Shown piece after piece: positions 24,182 through 33,700 of a DNA stretch of 64,000 nucleotides. Origin of the DNA: Nocardia anaemiae NBRC 100462. GTDB lineage: Bacteria; Actinomycetota; Actinomycetes; Mycobacteriales; Mycobacteriaceae. Location of the stretch: NCBI RefSeq assembly GCF_001612725.1, contig NZ_BDAZ01000029.1, positions 62,001 through 126,000 of the forward strand. Direction: 5' to 3'. Every line of letters begins with the position of its first letter. The first letter of the stretch is position 1. The translations under genes and the position numbers were made by a program. The notes below the pieces were generated by a model. It saw only the letters and a program-made list of their open reading frames with translations. It did no database searches and was not told the origin of the DNA.

Positions 24182-25981
24182 ATGAAACAACAGGTTGGTG
24201 ATTACGTCCTGCAACGACTACGGGAGTGGGGCGTCAACCAAGTCTTCGGATACCCCGGCGACGGCATCAACGGTCTGGTCGCCGCTTTCGGCCGCGCGGA
24301 TAACAAACCACAATTCGTGCAGGCCAGGCACGAGGAAATGGCGGCCTTCCAAGCCACCGGTTTCGCCAAATTCAGCGGTAAGGTCGGCGTCTGCACGGCC
24401 ACCTCGGGGCCAGGGGCGATCCATCTGCTCAACGGTCTCTACGATGCCAAACTCGACCATGTCCCGGTCGTCGCGATCGTCGGTCAGACCGCGCGCAGCG
24501 CCATGGGCGGCAGCTATCAGCAGGAAGTCGATCTGCAGAGCCTGTTCAAGGACGTCGCCAGCGACTATCTGGTCGAGGTCAATGTCTCGAGCCAGTTGCC
24601 GAACGCGCTGGACCGGGCGTTCCGCACGGCGATGACCCGGCATGCGCCGACGGCGGTGATCATTCCGGCCGATCTGCAGGAAGAGCCGTACGAGCCGCCG
24701 GAACACGAGTTCAAGCAGGTGCCGTCCAGTCCACCGCATGCGTTGACCGCGACGGTGATCGCGCCGTACCCCGAGATCGAACGCGCCGCCGAGATCATCG
24801 ACGCCGGATCCAAGGTCGCGGTGCTCGTCGGTCAGGGCGCACGCTCGGCCGCGCGCGAGGTGGTCGAACTCGCCGAGCTCACCGGTGCCGGCGTGGCGAA
24901 GGCGCTGCTCGGCAAGGATGTGCTGCCCGATGATCTGCCCTTCGTCACCGGGCCGATCGGATTGCTCGGCAGCAGGCCGAGCTATGAGATGATGCGCGAC
25001 TGCGACACTCTGGTCACCATCGGGTCGAATTTCCCCTACACCCAGTTCATGCCGGAGTTCGGTCAGGCGCGCGCGGTGCAGATCGATATCGACGGCACCA
25101 TGATCGGCATGCGATATCCGACCGAGGTGAATCTGGTCGGTGATGCGAAAGCCACACTGGCCGAGCTCATTCCGCTGCTGCGCCGCAAGGAGGATCGCTC
25201 CTGGCGGGAGAAGATCGAGCAGAATGTGGCCCGCTGGTGGGAGACGGTCGAGCGGCAGGCGATGTTGCAGGCCAAGCCGGTCAACCCGATGCGCGTGGTT
25301 TGGGAACTGTCGCAGCAGCTTCCGGAGAATGCGATCGTCACCGCGGACTCCGGCTCGTCCACCAACTGGTATGCCCGCTGCCTGCGCTTCCGCATCGGTA
25401 CCCGCGGCTCGCTGTCGGGCACCCTGGCGACCATGGGACCCGGTGTGCCCTATGCGATCGGGGCGAAGTTCGCGCATCCGGAGCGTCCGGCCATCGCATT
25501 GGTCGGTGACGGTGCCATGCAGATGAACGGGATGGCCGAACTGCTCACCATCGCCCGCTATTACCGGCAGTGGAGTGATCCGCGGCTGGTCATCTGCGTC
25601 TTCCACAATAACGATCTCAACCAGGTCACCTGGGAGTTGCGCGCCATGGGCGGTGCGCCGAAATTCGAAGAGTCGCAGATACTGCCGGAGACCTCCTACG
25701 CGGACCTCGCGCGCTGTATGGGTCTGCCGTCGATCGCGATCGACGATCCGGACAATCTCGCCGACGCGTGGCGGCAGGCGCTCAGCGCGGATCGTCCGGT
25801 ACTGCTCGACGTGCGCTGCGATCCCGAGGTGCCGCCGATTCCGCCGCATGCGACCTATGAGCAGATGAAGGACACCGCCGAGGCGGTGATGCGCGGCGAT
25901 CCGGATGGCTGGCATCTGATGTGGCAGGGCGTGAAGTCCAAGGCGCAGGAATTCGTGCCGCATCGGAATTCGTCGTCATGA
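24182..25981 (+). CDS. Thiamine-diphosphate enzyme, pyruvate oxidase (PoxB)-like
   Basis: 599 residues with the three domains of the acetolactate synthase/pyruvate oxidase family. The catalytic glutamate that activates thiamine diphosphate is Glu51 (RHEEMAAF), and the diphosphate/Mg motif is GDGAMQMNGMAELL...NND from about residue 440. The FAD-binding middle domain region and the C-terminal TPEVPPIPPH-like tail are those of quinone-dependent PoxB (pyruvate to acetate plus CO2). Acetolactate or oxalyl-CoA-type decarboxylases share the fold, so the reaction is inferred. AGGAG lies 6 bases before the ATG. It heads a nine-gene operon in which almost every stop overlaps the next start. Confidence 0.88.
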   Translation: MKQQVGDYVLQRLREWGVNQVFGYPGDGINGLVAAFGRADNKPQFVQARHEEMAAFQATGFAKFSGKVGVCTATSGPGAIHLLNGLYDAKLDHVPVVAIVGQTARSAMGGSYQQEVDLQSLFKDVASDYLVEVNVSSQLPNALDRAFRTAMTRHAPTAVIIPADLQEEPYEPPEHEFKQVPSSPPHALTATVIAPYPEIERAAEIIDAGSKVAVLVGQGARSAAREVVELAELTGAGVAKALLGKDVLPDDLPFVTGPIGLLGSRPSYEMMRDCDTLVTIGSNFPYTQFMPEFGQARAVQIDIDGTMIGMRYPTEVNLVGDAKATLAELIPLLRRKEDRSWREKIEQNVARWWETVERQAMLQAKPVNPMRVVWELSQQLPENAIVTADSGSSTNWYARCLRFRIGTRGSLSGTLATMGPGVPYAIGAKFAHPERPAIALVGDGAMQMNGMAELLTIARYYRQWSDPRLVICVFHNNDLNQVTWELRAMGGAPKFEESQILPETSYADLARCMGLPSIAIDDPDNLADAWRQALSADRPVLLDVRCDPEVPPIPPHATYEQMKDTAEAVMRGDPDGWHLMWQGVKSKAQEFVPHRNSSS

Positions 25982-26544
25982 CCCTGCCAGCGACCGAGGA
26001 CGTCGTGGATCTGCTGATGGCTCAGCACCGGCGGATCAAAGGCCTGCTCGCCCAATTGAAATCCGGACATGGCGATAAGTCGGAGCTGTTCAACGAGCTG
26101 GTTCGGCTGCTCGCGGTGCACGAGAGCGCCGAAGCCGAGGCCGTGCATCCCGTCGCCGCCCGTGCCCGTTTCGGAGCCGAACAGATGGTCGATGAGCGTC
26201 GGGACGAGGAGAACCACGCCAAGTCCGCGCTCGCCGACCTCTACGAACTCGGTGTCGACCACCCGGATTTCGATGCCGAGCTGGCGGAATTCGCCGATGC
26301 GGTGATCGACCATGCCAGCCGCGAGGAGAACGAGGAATTCGCGCTGTTGCGCCAACAGTTTTCGATGCATCAGTTGCAGCGGATGGCGGGTTCGGTACGC
26401 GCCGCCGAAGCGGTCGCGCCGACTCGGCCGCATCCGAAGACCGGGGAATCCGCGCTGGCGAATCTGCTGGCCGGTCCGCCGCTGGCGATATTCGACCGGG
26501 CGCGTGACGCGGTGCGGGACTGGCGTCGAGAAGACGACGGATGA
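25978..26544 (+). CDS. Hemerythrin-like HHE-domain protein
   Basis: 188 residues; the ATG overlaps the previous stop by 4 bases. The first ~125 residues form a four-helix bundle with the di-iron ligands in order: His17, His48, Glu52, His80, His112 and Glu116 or Glu117. Hemerythrins of this kind bind oxygen, nitric oxide or iron and act in sensing or protection. The last ~60 residues are a linker and amphipathic helix of unknown role. Sitting between a pyruvate oxidase-like enzyme and a cation antiporter, it may sense oxygen or protect the flavin/Fe-S chemistry; that role is inferred. Confidence 0.88.
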   Translation: MTLPATEDVVDLLMAQHRRIKGLLAQLKSGHGDKSELFNELVRLLAVHESAEAEAVHPVAARARFGAEQMVDERRDEENHAKSALADLYELGVDHPDFDAELAEFADAVIDHASREENEEFALLRQQFSMHQLQRMAGSVRAAEAVAPTRPHPKTGESALANLLAGPPLAIFDRARDAVRDWRREDDG

Positions 26545-27008
26545 GCGCCCGCATCGTGGCCGCGGTGGAAATCCGCGGCTGGTGGGCGGTGCTGGTATTG
26601 CTGTGGCTGGCGACGCTGACCTCGTTCGGTCTCCAAGAGCTGGCCGCGGCGGCCGTGCTCGCCCTACCCGCTGCCTGGGCGGGGCGGGTGGGACGTCTTG
26701 CGGTGCAGGGTAATTGGCGGCCGCCGGATAGGATCGCGCAACTCTTGGCAGCACTGCCCGGCGCGATTATGAGCGACAGCTGGGCTGTCCTGTCGGCCGC
26801 CGCGCGCGGCAGGCCGGTCGGGCGGTTCGAGGAGGACGAGCTCGACGCGGAAACCGATGCGCGGCGGCGAGCGGGCCGGGCGGCATTGATCACCGGAGTG
26901 CTCTCGGCGACGCCGGGCTCGGTCGTCATCGATGCCGATAACGACGGCTTGCTGATGCATGTACTCGCGACACCCATGACTCGGCTGCGGCGGATGTTCG
27001 GGGGCTGA
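26541..27008 (+). CDS. mrpE: Mrp-type Na+/H+ antiporter subunit E
   Basis: 155 residues with two or three N-terminal membrane segments and a C-terminal cytoplasmic domain carrying the MrpE hallmark SATPGSVVID. In Mrp complexes this subunit is needed for assembly and stability of the antiporter rather than for ion movement itself. The ATG overlaps the hemerythrin stop by 4 bases. Confidence 0.9.
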   Translation: MSARIVAAVEIRGWWAVLVLLWLATLTSFGLQELAAAAVLALPAAWAGRVGRLAVQGNWRPPDRIAQLLAALPGAIMSDSWAVLSAAARGRPVGRFEEDELDAETDARRRAGRAALITGVLSATPGSVVIDADNDGLLMHVLATPMTRLRRMFGG

Positions 27009-27013
27009 TCGAA

Positions 27014-27277
27014 ATGTCCACCGCGCCTTGGCTGCTCGCATCGGGTGTGCTGCTGGTCGGTGGGATCGGGCCCGCGCTGCTGCTGTCCAGCCGGGGCCCG
27101 GCGGCGCATCGGCTCGTCGGGCTGCAACTGGTCGGCTCGCTGTTGATCCTTGTCCTGATACTGCTGAGTCTGGGACTCGGCAGACCGGACTATCTGATCG
27201 TGCCGCTGGTGCTGGTCCTGCTGTCCTTCGCGGGCACGCTGGTTTTCACGCGCCTGCTGGGGGTGCGCGATGACTAG
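27014..27277 (+). CDS. mrpF: Mrp-type antiporter subunit F
   Basis: 87 residues with three transmembrane helices and the conserved inter-helix pattern GPAAHRLVGLQL ... RPDYLIVPLVLVLLSFAGTL of MrpF/MnhF. In other bacteria this subunit has also been linked to bile salt and cholate efflux. It starts five bases after mrpE and overlaps mrpG by 8 bases. Confidence 0.87.
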   Translation: MSTAPWLLASGVLLVGGIGPALLLSSRGPAAHRLVGLQLVGSLLILVLILLSLGLGRPDYLIVPLVLVLLSFAGTLVFTRLLGVRDD

Positions 27278-27566
27278 CTTCTTCGTCGACACACTGCTCA
27301 CGATCGGCACCCTGGCCGCGGTGGCGGCGTCGGTGGCCGCGCTCCGGCCGCGTTCGGTCTATGCGCGACTGCATTATTCATCGATTATCAGCTCGGTGGC
27401 CGGTCCGATCATCGCGTTCGCGGTGCTGATCGCGCAGGGGCCGGGACTCACCACGGCGATCGTCGCGGTGACCCTCCTACTGCTGGCGCTCACCGGCCCG
27501 GCGCTGAGTGCCGCCATCGGCAGGCTCAATGCCCGCACCGACGGCAGAATCGAGGCTCCGCAATGA
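27270..27566 (+). CDS. mrpG: Mrp-type antiporter subunit G
   Basis: 98 residues with three transmembrane helices. The loop RPRSVYARLHYSSIISSVAGPIIAF matches the conserved DvyaRlHaas region of MrpG/MnhG. It overlaps the genes on both sides (8 bases and 4 bases), so its translation is coupled to them. Confidence 0.88.
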   Translation: MTSFFVDTLLTIGTLAAVAASVAALRPRSVYARLHYSSIISSVAGPIIAFAVLIAQGPGLTTAIVAVTLLLLALTGPALSAAIGRLNARTDGRIEAPQ

Positions 27567-27805
27567 GCGCCCTGATCGTGATCACCCTCGGGCTCGTCGC
27601 GGTGGCGGGCACGGTCGTCGTATTCACCGCACAGCCACAGCGGCAGGCGGTATCGCTTGCGGTATTCGGTGCGCTGCTGGCACCCGCATTCCTCGTGCTC
27701 GGGGCACCGGATGTGGCGTTGTCACAGGTCGCGGTGGGTACCGCGGTGGTGCCGCTGATGGTATTGCTCGCCGTGCGTGCCGTGGATCGGAGGCGACGGT
27801 CATGA
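27563..27805 (+). CDS. DUF4040/MbhD-like subunit (detached C-terminal piece of MrpA)
   Basis: 80 residues with three helices. The pattern LAVFGALLAPAFLVLGAPDVALSQVAVGTAV is the DUF4040 signature, which in Mrp systems lies at the C-terminal end of the large MrpA subunit but in archaeal Mbh-type complexes is the separate subunit MbhD. Here it is separate, with the acidic GAPDVA loop that is thought to form part of the sodium path. It overlaps mrpG and the next gene by 4 bases each. Confidence 0.85.
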   Translation: MSALIVITLGLVAVAGTVVVFTAQPQRQAVSLAVFGALLAPAFLVLGAPDVALSQVAVGTAVVPLMVLLAVRAVDRRRRS

Positions 27806-28542
27806 GGCACGGTGCGCGACTGGTGATCTTCCTCGTCGGCGGGGTCGGACTTGTCGTATTGCTCGGGCTCGCGCTGTTCCGGATGCCCGGATTCGGCGGC
27901 ACCGACCATCCGTATCGGGACGCCGCGGTCCGTGTGTCGCTGGAGCAGCACAGTCCGAATGCGGTTTCCTCGGTCAATTTCGATCAACGTGGCCTCGATA
28001 CCTTCGGCGAGGAGGCCATTCTGGTGGCCGCGGTGCTCGGGGCCGCGACGTTATTGCGCCCGGAAGGGCAACGGCCGCAACGGCAATCGGAGGACGTGGG
28101 TCGCATTGTGCAGGCCACTCGATTCCTGGGCTATGCCCTGTTGCCGGTGACGCTGATGATCGGCGCGGATGTTGTGGTGCACGGACATCTCACGCCGGGC
28201 GGCGGCTTCCAGGGTGGTGTGGTGCTGGCCACCGGCCTGCATCTGCTGTACGTGGCTGGCAATTATCGCGCGCTGCGGCGGGTGCGTCCGCTGGTCTGGT
28301 ACGAGTTCGGCGAGGCAGCGGGCATGGGCACGGTGGTGGCGCTCGGTCTGGCCGGAATCCTCAGTGGTGCCGGGTATCTGGCGAATATTCTGCCGCTCGG
28401 GCAATTCGGCCGCCTGCTGTCGGCCGGTACCGTGCCGCTGTTCAGCGTGGCGGTCGGTCTCGCGGTCGGCAGTGGTGTCGTCGTACTGCTCGCGCAGTTC
28501 CTCGACGAGTATCTGACTACGGAGAGGCGGGCGTCGCGATGA
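27802..28542 (+). CDS. mrpB: MbhE-MrpB fusion-type antiporter subunit
   Basis: 246 residues. The first ~90 hold a TM segment, a periplasmic loop (GTDHPYRDAAVRVSLEQHSPNAVSSVNFDQRGLDTFGEEAILVAAVLG) and a second TM segment, the pattern of MbhE (the distal part of MrpA). The rest is a standard MrpB/MnhB domain (GHLTPGGGFQGGVVLATGLHLLYVAG). So two subunits separate in archaeal Mbh clusters are joined here. Start and stop overlap the neighbours by 4 bases. Confidence 0.87.
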   Translation: MRHGARLVIFLVGGVGLVVLLGLALFRMPGFGGTDHPYRDAAVRVSLEQHSPNAVSSVNFDQRGLDTFGEEAILVAAVLGAATLLRPEGQRPQRQSEDVGRIVQATRFLGYALLPVTLMIGADVVVHGHLTPGGGFQGGVVLATGLHLLYVAGNYRALRRVRPLVWYEFGEAAGMGTVVALGLAGILSGAGYLANILPLGQFGRLLSAGTVPLFSVAVGLAVGSGVVVLLAQFLDEYLTTERRASR

Positions 28543-28886
28543 CCGAATTTCCCTATGTGATCGCCGGATGGCTATTGCTGATCGGCATTTTCGGCGTGGT
28601 ACGCAGCAGACATCTGGTGCACACCGTGGTGTGCGTATCCATCGGACAATCCGGAACCTATGTCCTGCTATTGGCCATCGGCTACCAAAAGGGCGCGACC
28701 GCACCGATTTTCGGATCCGCCAATCCGCCGGGCTCGCCCGCGGTGGACCCGGTGGTACAGGCCATGGCATTGACCGACATCGTGGTCTCGGCGACGGTGA
28801 CCGCGTTGCTGCTGGCCCTGGTGGTGCAGATCGCCAAGCGGCACGGCACCGTCGTGCCCGACGAACTGCACGCGCTGCGTGGCTGA
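28539..28886 (+). CDS. mrpC: Mrp-type antiporter subunit C (NuoK-like)
   Basis: 115 residues with three transmembrane helices, homologous to NuoK of complex I. The conserved block is GQSGTYVLLLAIGYQKGATAPIF followed by DPVVQAMALTDIVVSATVTALLLALVVQI, typical of MrpC/MnhC. It is coupled to mrpB (4-base overlap) and to mrpD (stop and start share one base at 28886). Confidence 0.9.
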   Translation: MTEFPYVIAGWLLLIGIFGVVRSRHLVHTVVCVSIGQSGTYVLLLAIGYQKGATAPIFGSANPPGSPAVDPVVQAMALTDIVVSATVTALLLALVVQIAKRHGTVVPDELHALRG

Positions 28887-30712
28887 TGGTCCCCGTCGAT
28901 CAGGCACTCCCGGCACTCCTGATCGCGCTGCCGGTCGCCGGTTCCTGTGTGCTGCTCGCCTTCGGTCGGATATTGCCCAGGTTGCTGATCGATGTTATCG
29001 GCACCGGCACCGCGCTTGCCGGGACGATTCTGGCCGGATGGCTGCTGTATGAAACCGGTGCGGGCACGGTGGTGTCCTGGGCCGGTGGGTGGGAACCGCG
29101 ACCGGGGCTGACCGTCGGGATCGTGCTGGTCGCCGATCGGCTCGGTGCCGCGATGGCATTGCTGATCGCATTGCTCACTACGACCGCGCTGCTGTTCGGC
29201 TGGCGGTACTTCGACAATCTGCACGCGCACTATCCGGCGCTGGTCCTGCTCTTCGCCACCGGAATGACCGGATTCGCGCTGACCGGTGACATTTTCGACA
29301 TGTTCGTCTTCTTCGAACTGATGGGCGTCGCGGCCTACGCGTTGACCGGACTGAAGATCGAGGAACCCGAATCCGTGCAGGCCGGACTGAATTTCGGGGT
29401 GATCAATTCGCTCGGCGCGTATCTCTGCCTGTTCGGCATCGGACTGCTGTATGCGCGAACCGGGCAACTGGGCCTGGCGCAGTTGGGGATTGCGGTCGAA
29501 ACGCGGGCGGGTGATGCTCTTGTTCTGGCGGCATTCGTGCTCATCGCCACCGGTTGGCTGGTCAAGGCGGCGGCGGTACCGTTCCATTTCTGGTTGGCCG
29601 ATGCGCACGCCGTCGCACCTTCGCCGGTCTGTGTGCTGTTCTCCGGTGTGATGGCGCCGCTGGGTGTGTATGGGTTGGCACGGGTGTATTGGACGGTATT
29701 CGATACTGTGCTTCCCGCTCCGGGTGTGCGCCGAATGTTGTTGGTGTTGGGCATCTTCACCGCCGTGCTCGGTGCGGTGATGTGTGTGCTACAGCGGCAT
29801 ATCAAACGGCTGCTCGCATATTCGACGATCGCGCATATCGGTTTGTTCATTCTCGGTCTCGCCGCTTTGTCGCCGCTCGGCGTGGCCGCGTCGGCGCTAT
29901 ATCTCGGTGGTCATGCCGCGGTGAAGGGCGCGCTGTTCCTGCTGACCGGTGTGCTGCTGTCGCGGTATCGCAGTGTGGATGAATTCAGCTTGCATGGCCG
30001 GGCGCGTGGGCAGCGGACCATCGGTGTGCTGTTCGTGGTGTCGGCATTGATATTGGCGGGGTTGCCGCCCTTCGGTGCGGGACTGGGCAAGGCCTTGCTC
30101 GAGGAATCCGACGCGTCGATTCTGCTTGTGGCGCTGGTGATCGTCGTATCGGCATTGACCGGTGGCGCGGCATTGCGTGCGGGGCTACGGGTGTGTTTCG
30201 GTGTGGGCGAGGTGCCCGAGCACAAGCTCGATCCCGAGGAGACCACCGGGGAACACGAGATCCCCGATGTCGCCGCGCCTCGCAACCGGACGCCGATCAC
30301 GATGATGGCGGCGGTGCTGGCTCTATTGCTCGTCGCGCTATTACTCGGTCTGCCAACCGGATTCACGCGAGCCATCGGTCCCGCCGCCGCGACTTTCGTC
30401 GATCCCGAGGCTTACCGGGCGGCGGCGCTGCTCGGCAATACGACCGGCCACCCCGGTGCGGCTCCGCATATCGAATGGACCGGAGCAGGCTTGGCGTTCG
30501 GTCTGCTGTCGACCGTCCTGGCCGTGCTCATCGCCCTTGCCACGCTGCACTTCGGCACATTGCACGCACGCGGAAGGTCGCCGAACCGACTGATTACCGC
30601 GGCAGAGACCGCATTACACCGACTGCACAGCGGACATGTGGGTGACTACGCGGCCTGGCTGGTCTTCGGCGCGGCAGTGGTCGCCGGACTGGTTGGCACT
30701 GGCTGGTTGTAG
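28886..30712 (+). CDS. mrpD: Mrp-type antiporter subunit D (NuoM/N-like proton pump)
   Basis: 608 residues, about 100 longer than usual MrpD, with roughly 16 hydrophobic segments. Glu144 in DMFVFFELMG and Lys227 in GWLVKAAAVPFHFW are the charged pair essential for proton translocation in NuoM, MrpD and MrpA. The extra C-terminal part (from about residue 465: a hydrophilic linker rich in Glu/Asp, then two or three TM helices) resembles the tail of NuoL/MrpA-type subunits. It is the only large antiporter-like subunit in this operon, since no full MrpA is present. It is convergent with the CtpI-like gene, 5 bases apart. Confidence 0.9.
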   Translation: MVPVDQALPALLIALPVAGSCVLLAFGRILPRLLIDVIGTGTALAGTILAGWLLYETGAGTVVSWAGGWEPRPGLTVGIVLVADRLGAAMALLIALLTTTALLFGWRYFDNLHAHYPALVLLFATGMTGFALTGDIFDMFVFFELMGVAAYALTGLKIEEPESVQAGLNFGVINSLGAYLCLFGIGLLYARTGQLGLAQLGIAVETRAGDALVLAAFVLIATGWLVKAAAVPFHFWLADAHAVAPSPVCVLFSGVMAPLGVYGLARVYWTVFDTVLPAPGVRRMLLVLGIFTAVLGAVMCVLQRHIKRLLAYSTIAHIGLFILGLAALSPLGVAASALYLGGHAAVKGALFLLTGVLLSRYRSVDEFSLHGRARGQRTIGVLFVVSALILAGLPPFGAGLGKALLEESDASILLVALVIVVSALTGGAALRAGLRVCFGVGEVPEHKLDPEETTGEHEIPDVAAPRNRTPITMMAAVLALLLVALLLGLPTGFTRAIGPAAATFVDPEAYRAAALLGNTTGHPGAAPHIEWTGAGLAFGLLSTVLAVLIALATLHFGTLHARGRSPNRLITAAETALHRLHSGHVGDYAAWLVFGAAVVAGLVGTGWL

Positions 30713-30717
30713 TGCGT

Positions 30718-33700
30718 TCAGGCTTCTCGAGCGCCGGGTAGGAGGCGCGGGAGGATGGTTGAGCCCGCGGTTGCGGCGGCGGAGGAGGTGGTGGCGATGG
30801 TCCAGCCGACGGGACCCAATGGTGTGCAACCGAAATAGGCCGACAGCCCCGGAACCATGACCACCGCACCGAGAACCACACCGCTGGCCGCGGTGGTGAC
30901 CCAGACCAGGGGACTGCGGCGGCCGGAGAGGAGTGTCTGCCCGAGTTGGGTGCCGATGAGTGCGACCAGTCCGATGGTGGCCGCGCGGCGCTGGGTTCCG
31001 GTGTAGCGGCCGATCGTCCACGCGGTGCAGGCACCCGCCGCAGTGGCTATGCCGCGCACCGCGATCGTGCGGGTGAGGTCGGGCCCCAGGCTGGCGGGCG
31101 GAATTTCGGCCAATTGTCGTGCCCGCTGCTCGGTGCCGTGCTCCGTATCGTGCGGGTCCGGGCTGTCGCGATCCGGTGAAAGGGCCAGGGCCAGTGCGGG
31201 AAACATATCGGTGAGCATGTTCACCAGCAGGAATTGCCTGGTGCCCAGCGGTGCCCGTCCACCGACCACGGTGCCGTAGACGGTGAACGCGATCTCCCCG
31301 GCATTGCCGCCGACCAGCACGCCCACCGCATCGGTAATGCGCTGCCACATGCCGCGTCCCTCCACCACCGCGTGCAGCAGTGCGAGCGGATTCGGATCTG
31401 TGAGCACCAGATCCGCCGCATTGCGGGCGGCCGCGGATCCCCGTGCGGCCAAACCGATTCCGATGTCGGCGCTGCGGATGGCCGCCGCATCATTGCTGCC
31501 GTCGCCGGTCATGCCGACCACATGTCCGTTGCGGCGCAGCGCGGCCACGATGCGCACCTTCTGCTCCGGATCGACCCTGGCGAAGACAGTGCTGCGTTCG
31601 ATGAGCTCGGCCTGTTCGGAATCGTCGAGCCGATCCAGATCGGCACCGGTGGTGACGGTATCGACCGCAATGCCGAGTTGGCGGGCCACCGCCGCCGCCG
31701 TGACCGGATGGTCGCCGGTGATCATGCGCACCCCGATACCGTTGTGCTGCAAGGCGGTTACCAGCGGCAGCGTCTGTGGCCGCGGGGTGTCGGCGATGCC
31801 GAGGAAGCCGAGCAGCGTGAGTTTGTCGACGGCGCCTTCGACATCACCTGGCTCGTCGGAGAAATCGCGACGGGCAACGACGAGTACGCGCAGGCCCTGT
31901 TCGGCGAGGCTGTCGACAACCTCCCGCGCGCACTTGTGCACATCATCGGAGAATTGTTCTCCGGTAGGCGATTTGGTGCAGCGGGGGAGGACGACCTCCG
32001 GTGCGCCCTTGACGATCAGGCGCAGTCTGCGCGTCGTCTGGCCGAGCACCGCGGCATAGCCGCGATTGGATTCGAACGGGATCTCCTCGATCGGATCCCA
32101 CCGGCGCGCCTCGTCACCGAGACTTTCGGCCGCATCCAGGACGGCGCGGTCGGTGGCGTGCAGCACCGGTCCATCGTCCGGATCCGGGCAGGCGCGGGCG
32201 GCGGCGCGCAGCAGTCGGCGCGCATCGTCGGACTCGTCATCGGCCGCCCACTGGGTATCCAGGTCGGCCAGCATGGTGAGCCGCAGCCGCCCCTCAGTGA
32301 GCGTGCCGGTCTTATCGAAGCACAGGGTGTCGACGCGGCCGAGCGCCTCGACGGTGCGGCTGGCGCGGACCAGCACGCCGTAGCGCGACAGCCGCCGCGC
32401 GGCCGCCAGCTGCGCCACCGTGGCGACCAGCGGCAACCCCTCCGGCACCGCGGCCACCGCGACCGAGACACCGTCGGAGATCGCATCGCGCAGCATCCGC
32501 CCACGCAGGCCGCCGAGCGCGGTGACCAGTGCGCCACCCGAAAGGGTGAGCGGGAGGGCGTTTTTGGTGAGCTGCCGCAGTTGGGCCTGTACGCCGCCCT
32601 TGTCCGGCGGCACCGCGCCCGCGGCCGCGCGACCGGCCTGGGTGTCGGAGCCCACGGCGACCACGACGGCCAGGCCCGTCCCGTTCACCACCGTGCTGCC
32701 CGCGAAGATCATGCAGGCGCGTTCGCCCAGTGCAGCGCCGGGTGTGGCCGCGAGACTCTTTTCGACCGTCACCGATTCGCCGGTCAGACCGGATTCGTCC
32801 ATTTCCAGTTCGTCCACGCGCAACAGTCGCGCATCGGCGGGCACCACATCGCCCGCCCGCACGACCACGATGTCGCCGATGGCGAGAGCGTCCGCGGGCA
32901 CGGATACTTCGGTCTGTTCGGATTCGTCGATCGCGGCGCGGTCGATCAGGCGGCCGGTGAGTTGTTCGCCTTCGAGCAGGTCCTGCAATTCGCTCTCGGC
33001 GCGCTGACGCTGAGCGGCCGATATCACCGCATTCACCGTCAGCACCGAGGCGAGCAGTATGGCATCGGACGGCTCGCCGAGTATGGCGGTGGCGACGGCA
33101 CCGACGCTGAGGATCGGCGTAAGCGGGTCATCCAGTTCGTGGCGCAGATGGCGCGCGAAGGAGGTCACCGGCGCGAGAGTCTTCGTGATCAAGCTGCTTT
33201 CGGCTCGGGCCGGGATCGCGCGCTCGTCGAGTGCCGGGGGTTGCGGTAGACGTCCCAGTACTTCGTTGGATTCCAGTGCGTGCCAAGGCAATAGGGGTGC
33301 GATGGTGGTGGGCGGTGCGGATGTGGCCGCTCGAATCCCTCGGCGCGCTCCGGTCGTCAGCGCGGTCAGCTGCGCGGCGACCATCGGCGTTGATCGAGCC
33401 TTCCTGGTCGGGGTGACGGCGAGCAGCAGCCCGCCCAGCGCGCACGCCGACAGCGCCAGGGTGCGCCCGCGTTCACTGACCTGCCGCGCGGGCGCGACCG
33501 TCGCGAGCACCCGCTGCACCTGGTCCAGATCCCGGCAGATGGCATCGGCGGCCCACGGCGGTTGGCAACGGTCGCCGCGGAACAATCCGAGCGCTACATC
33601 GGCCCGGGCCAATGCTTTATGGGCGCACGGGCTCAACACCGCGACAACCTGCCCGTCCTGCTGCAGACGCTCGACCAGCTTGCTCATCGATGCCGTCGCG

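Noticed and set aside
31234..33249. Long rightward open frame (671 codons) inside the CtpI-like gene
   Set aside because: Shadow of the ATPase coding strand; the ATPase frame has all catalytic motifs, the other none.
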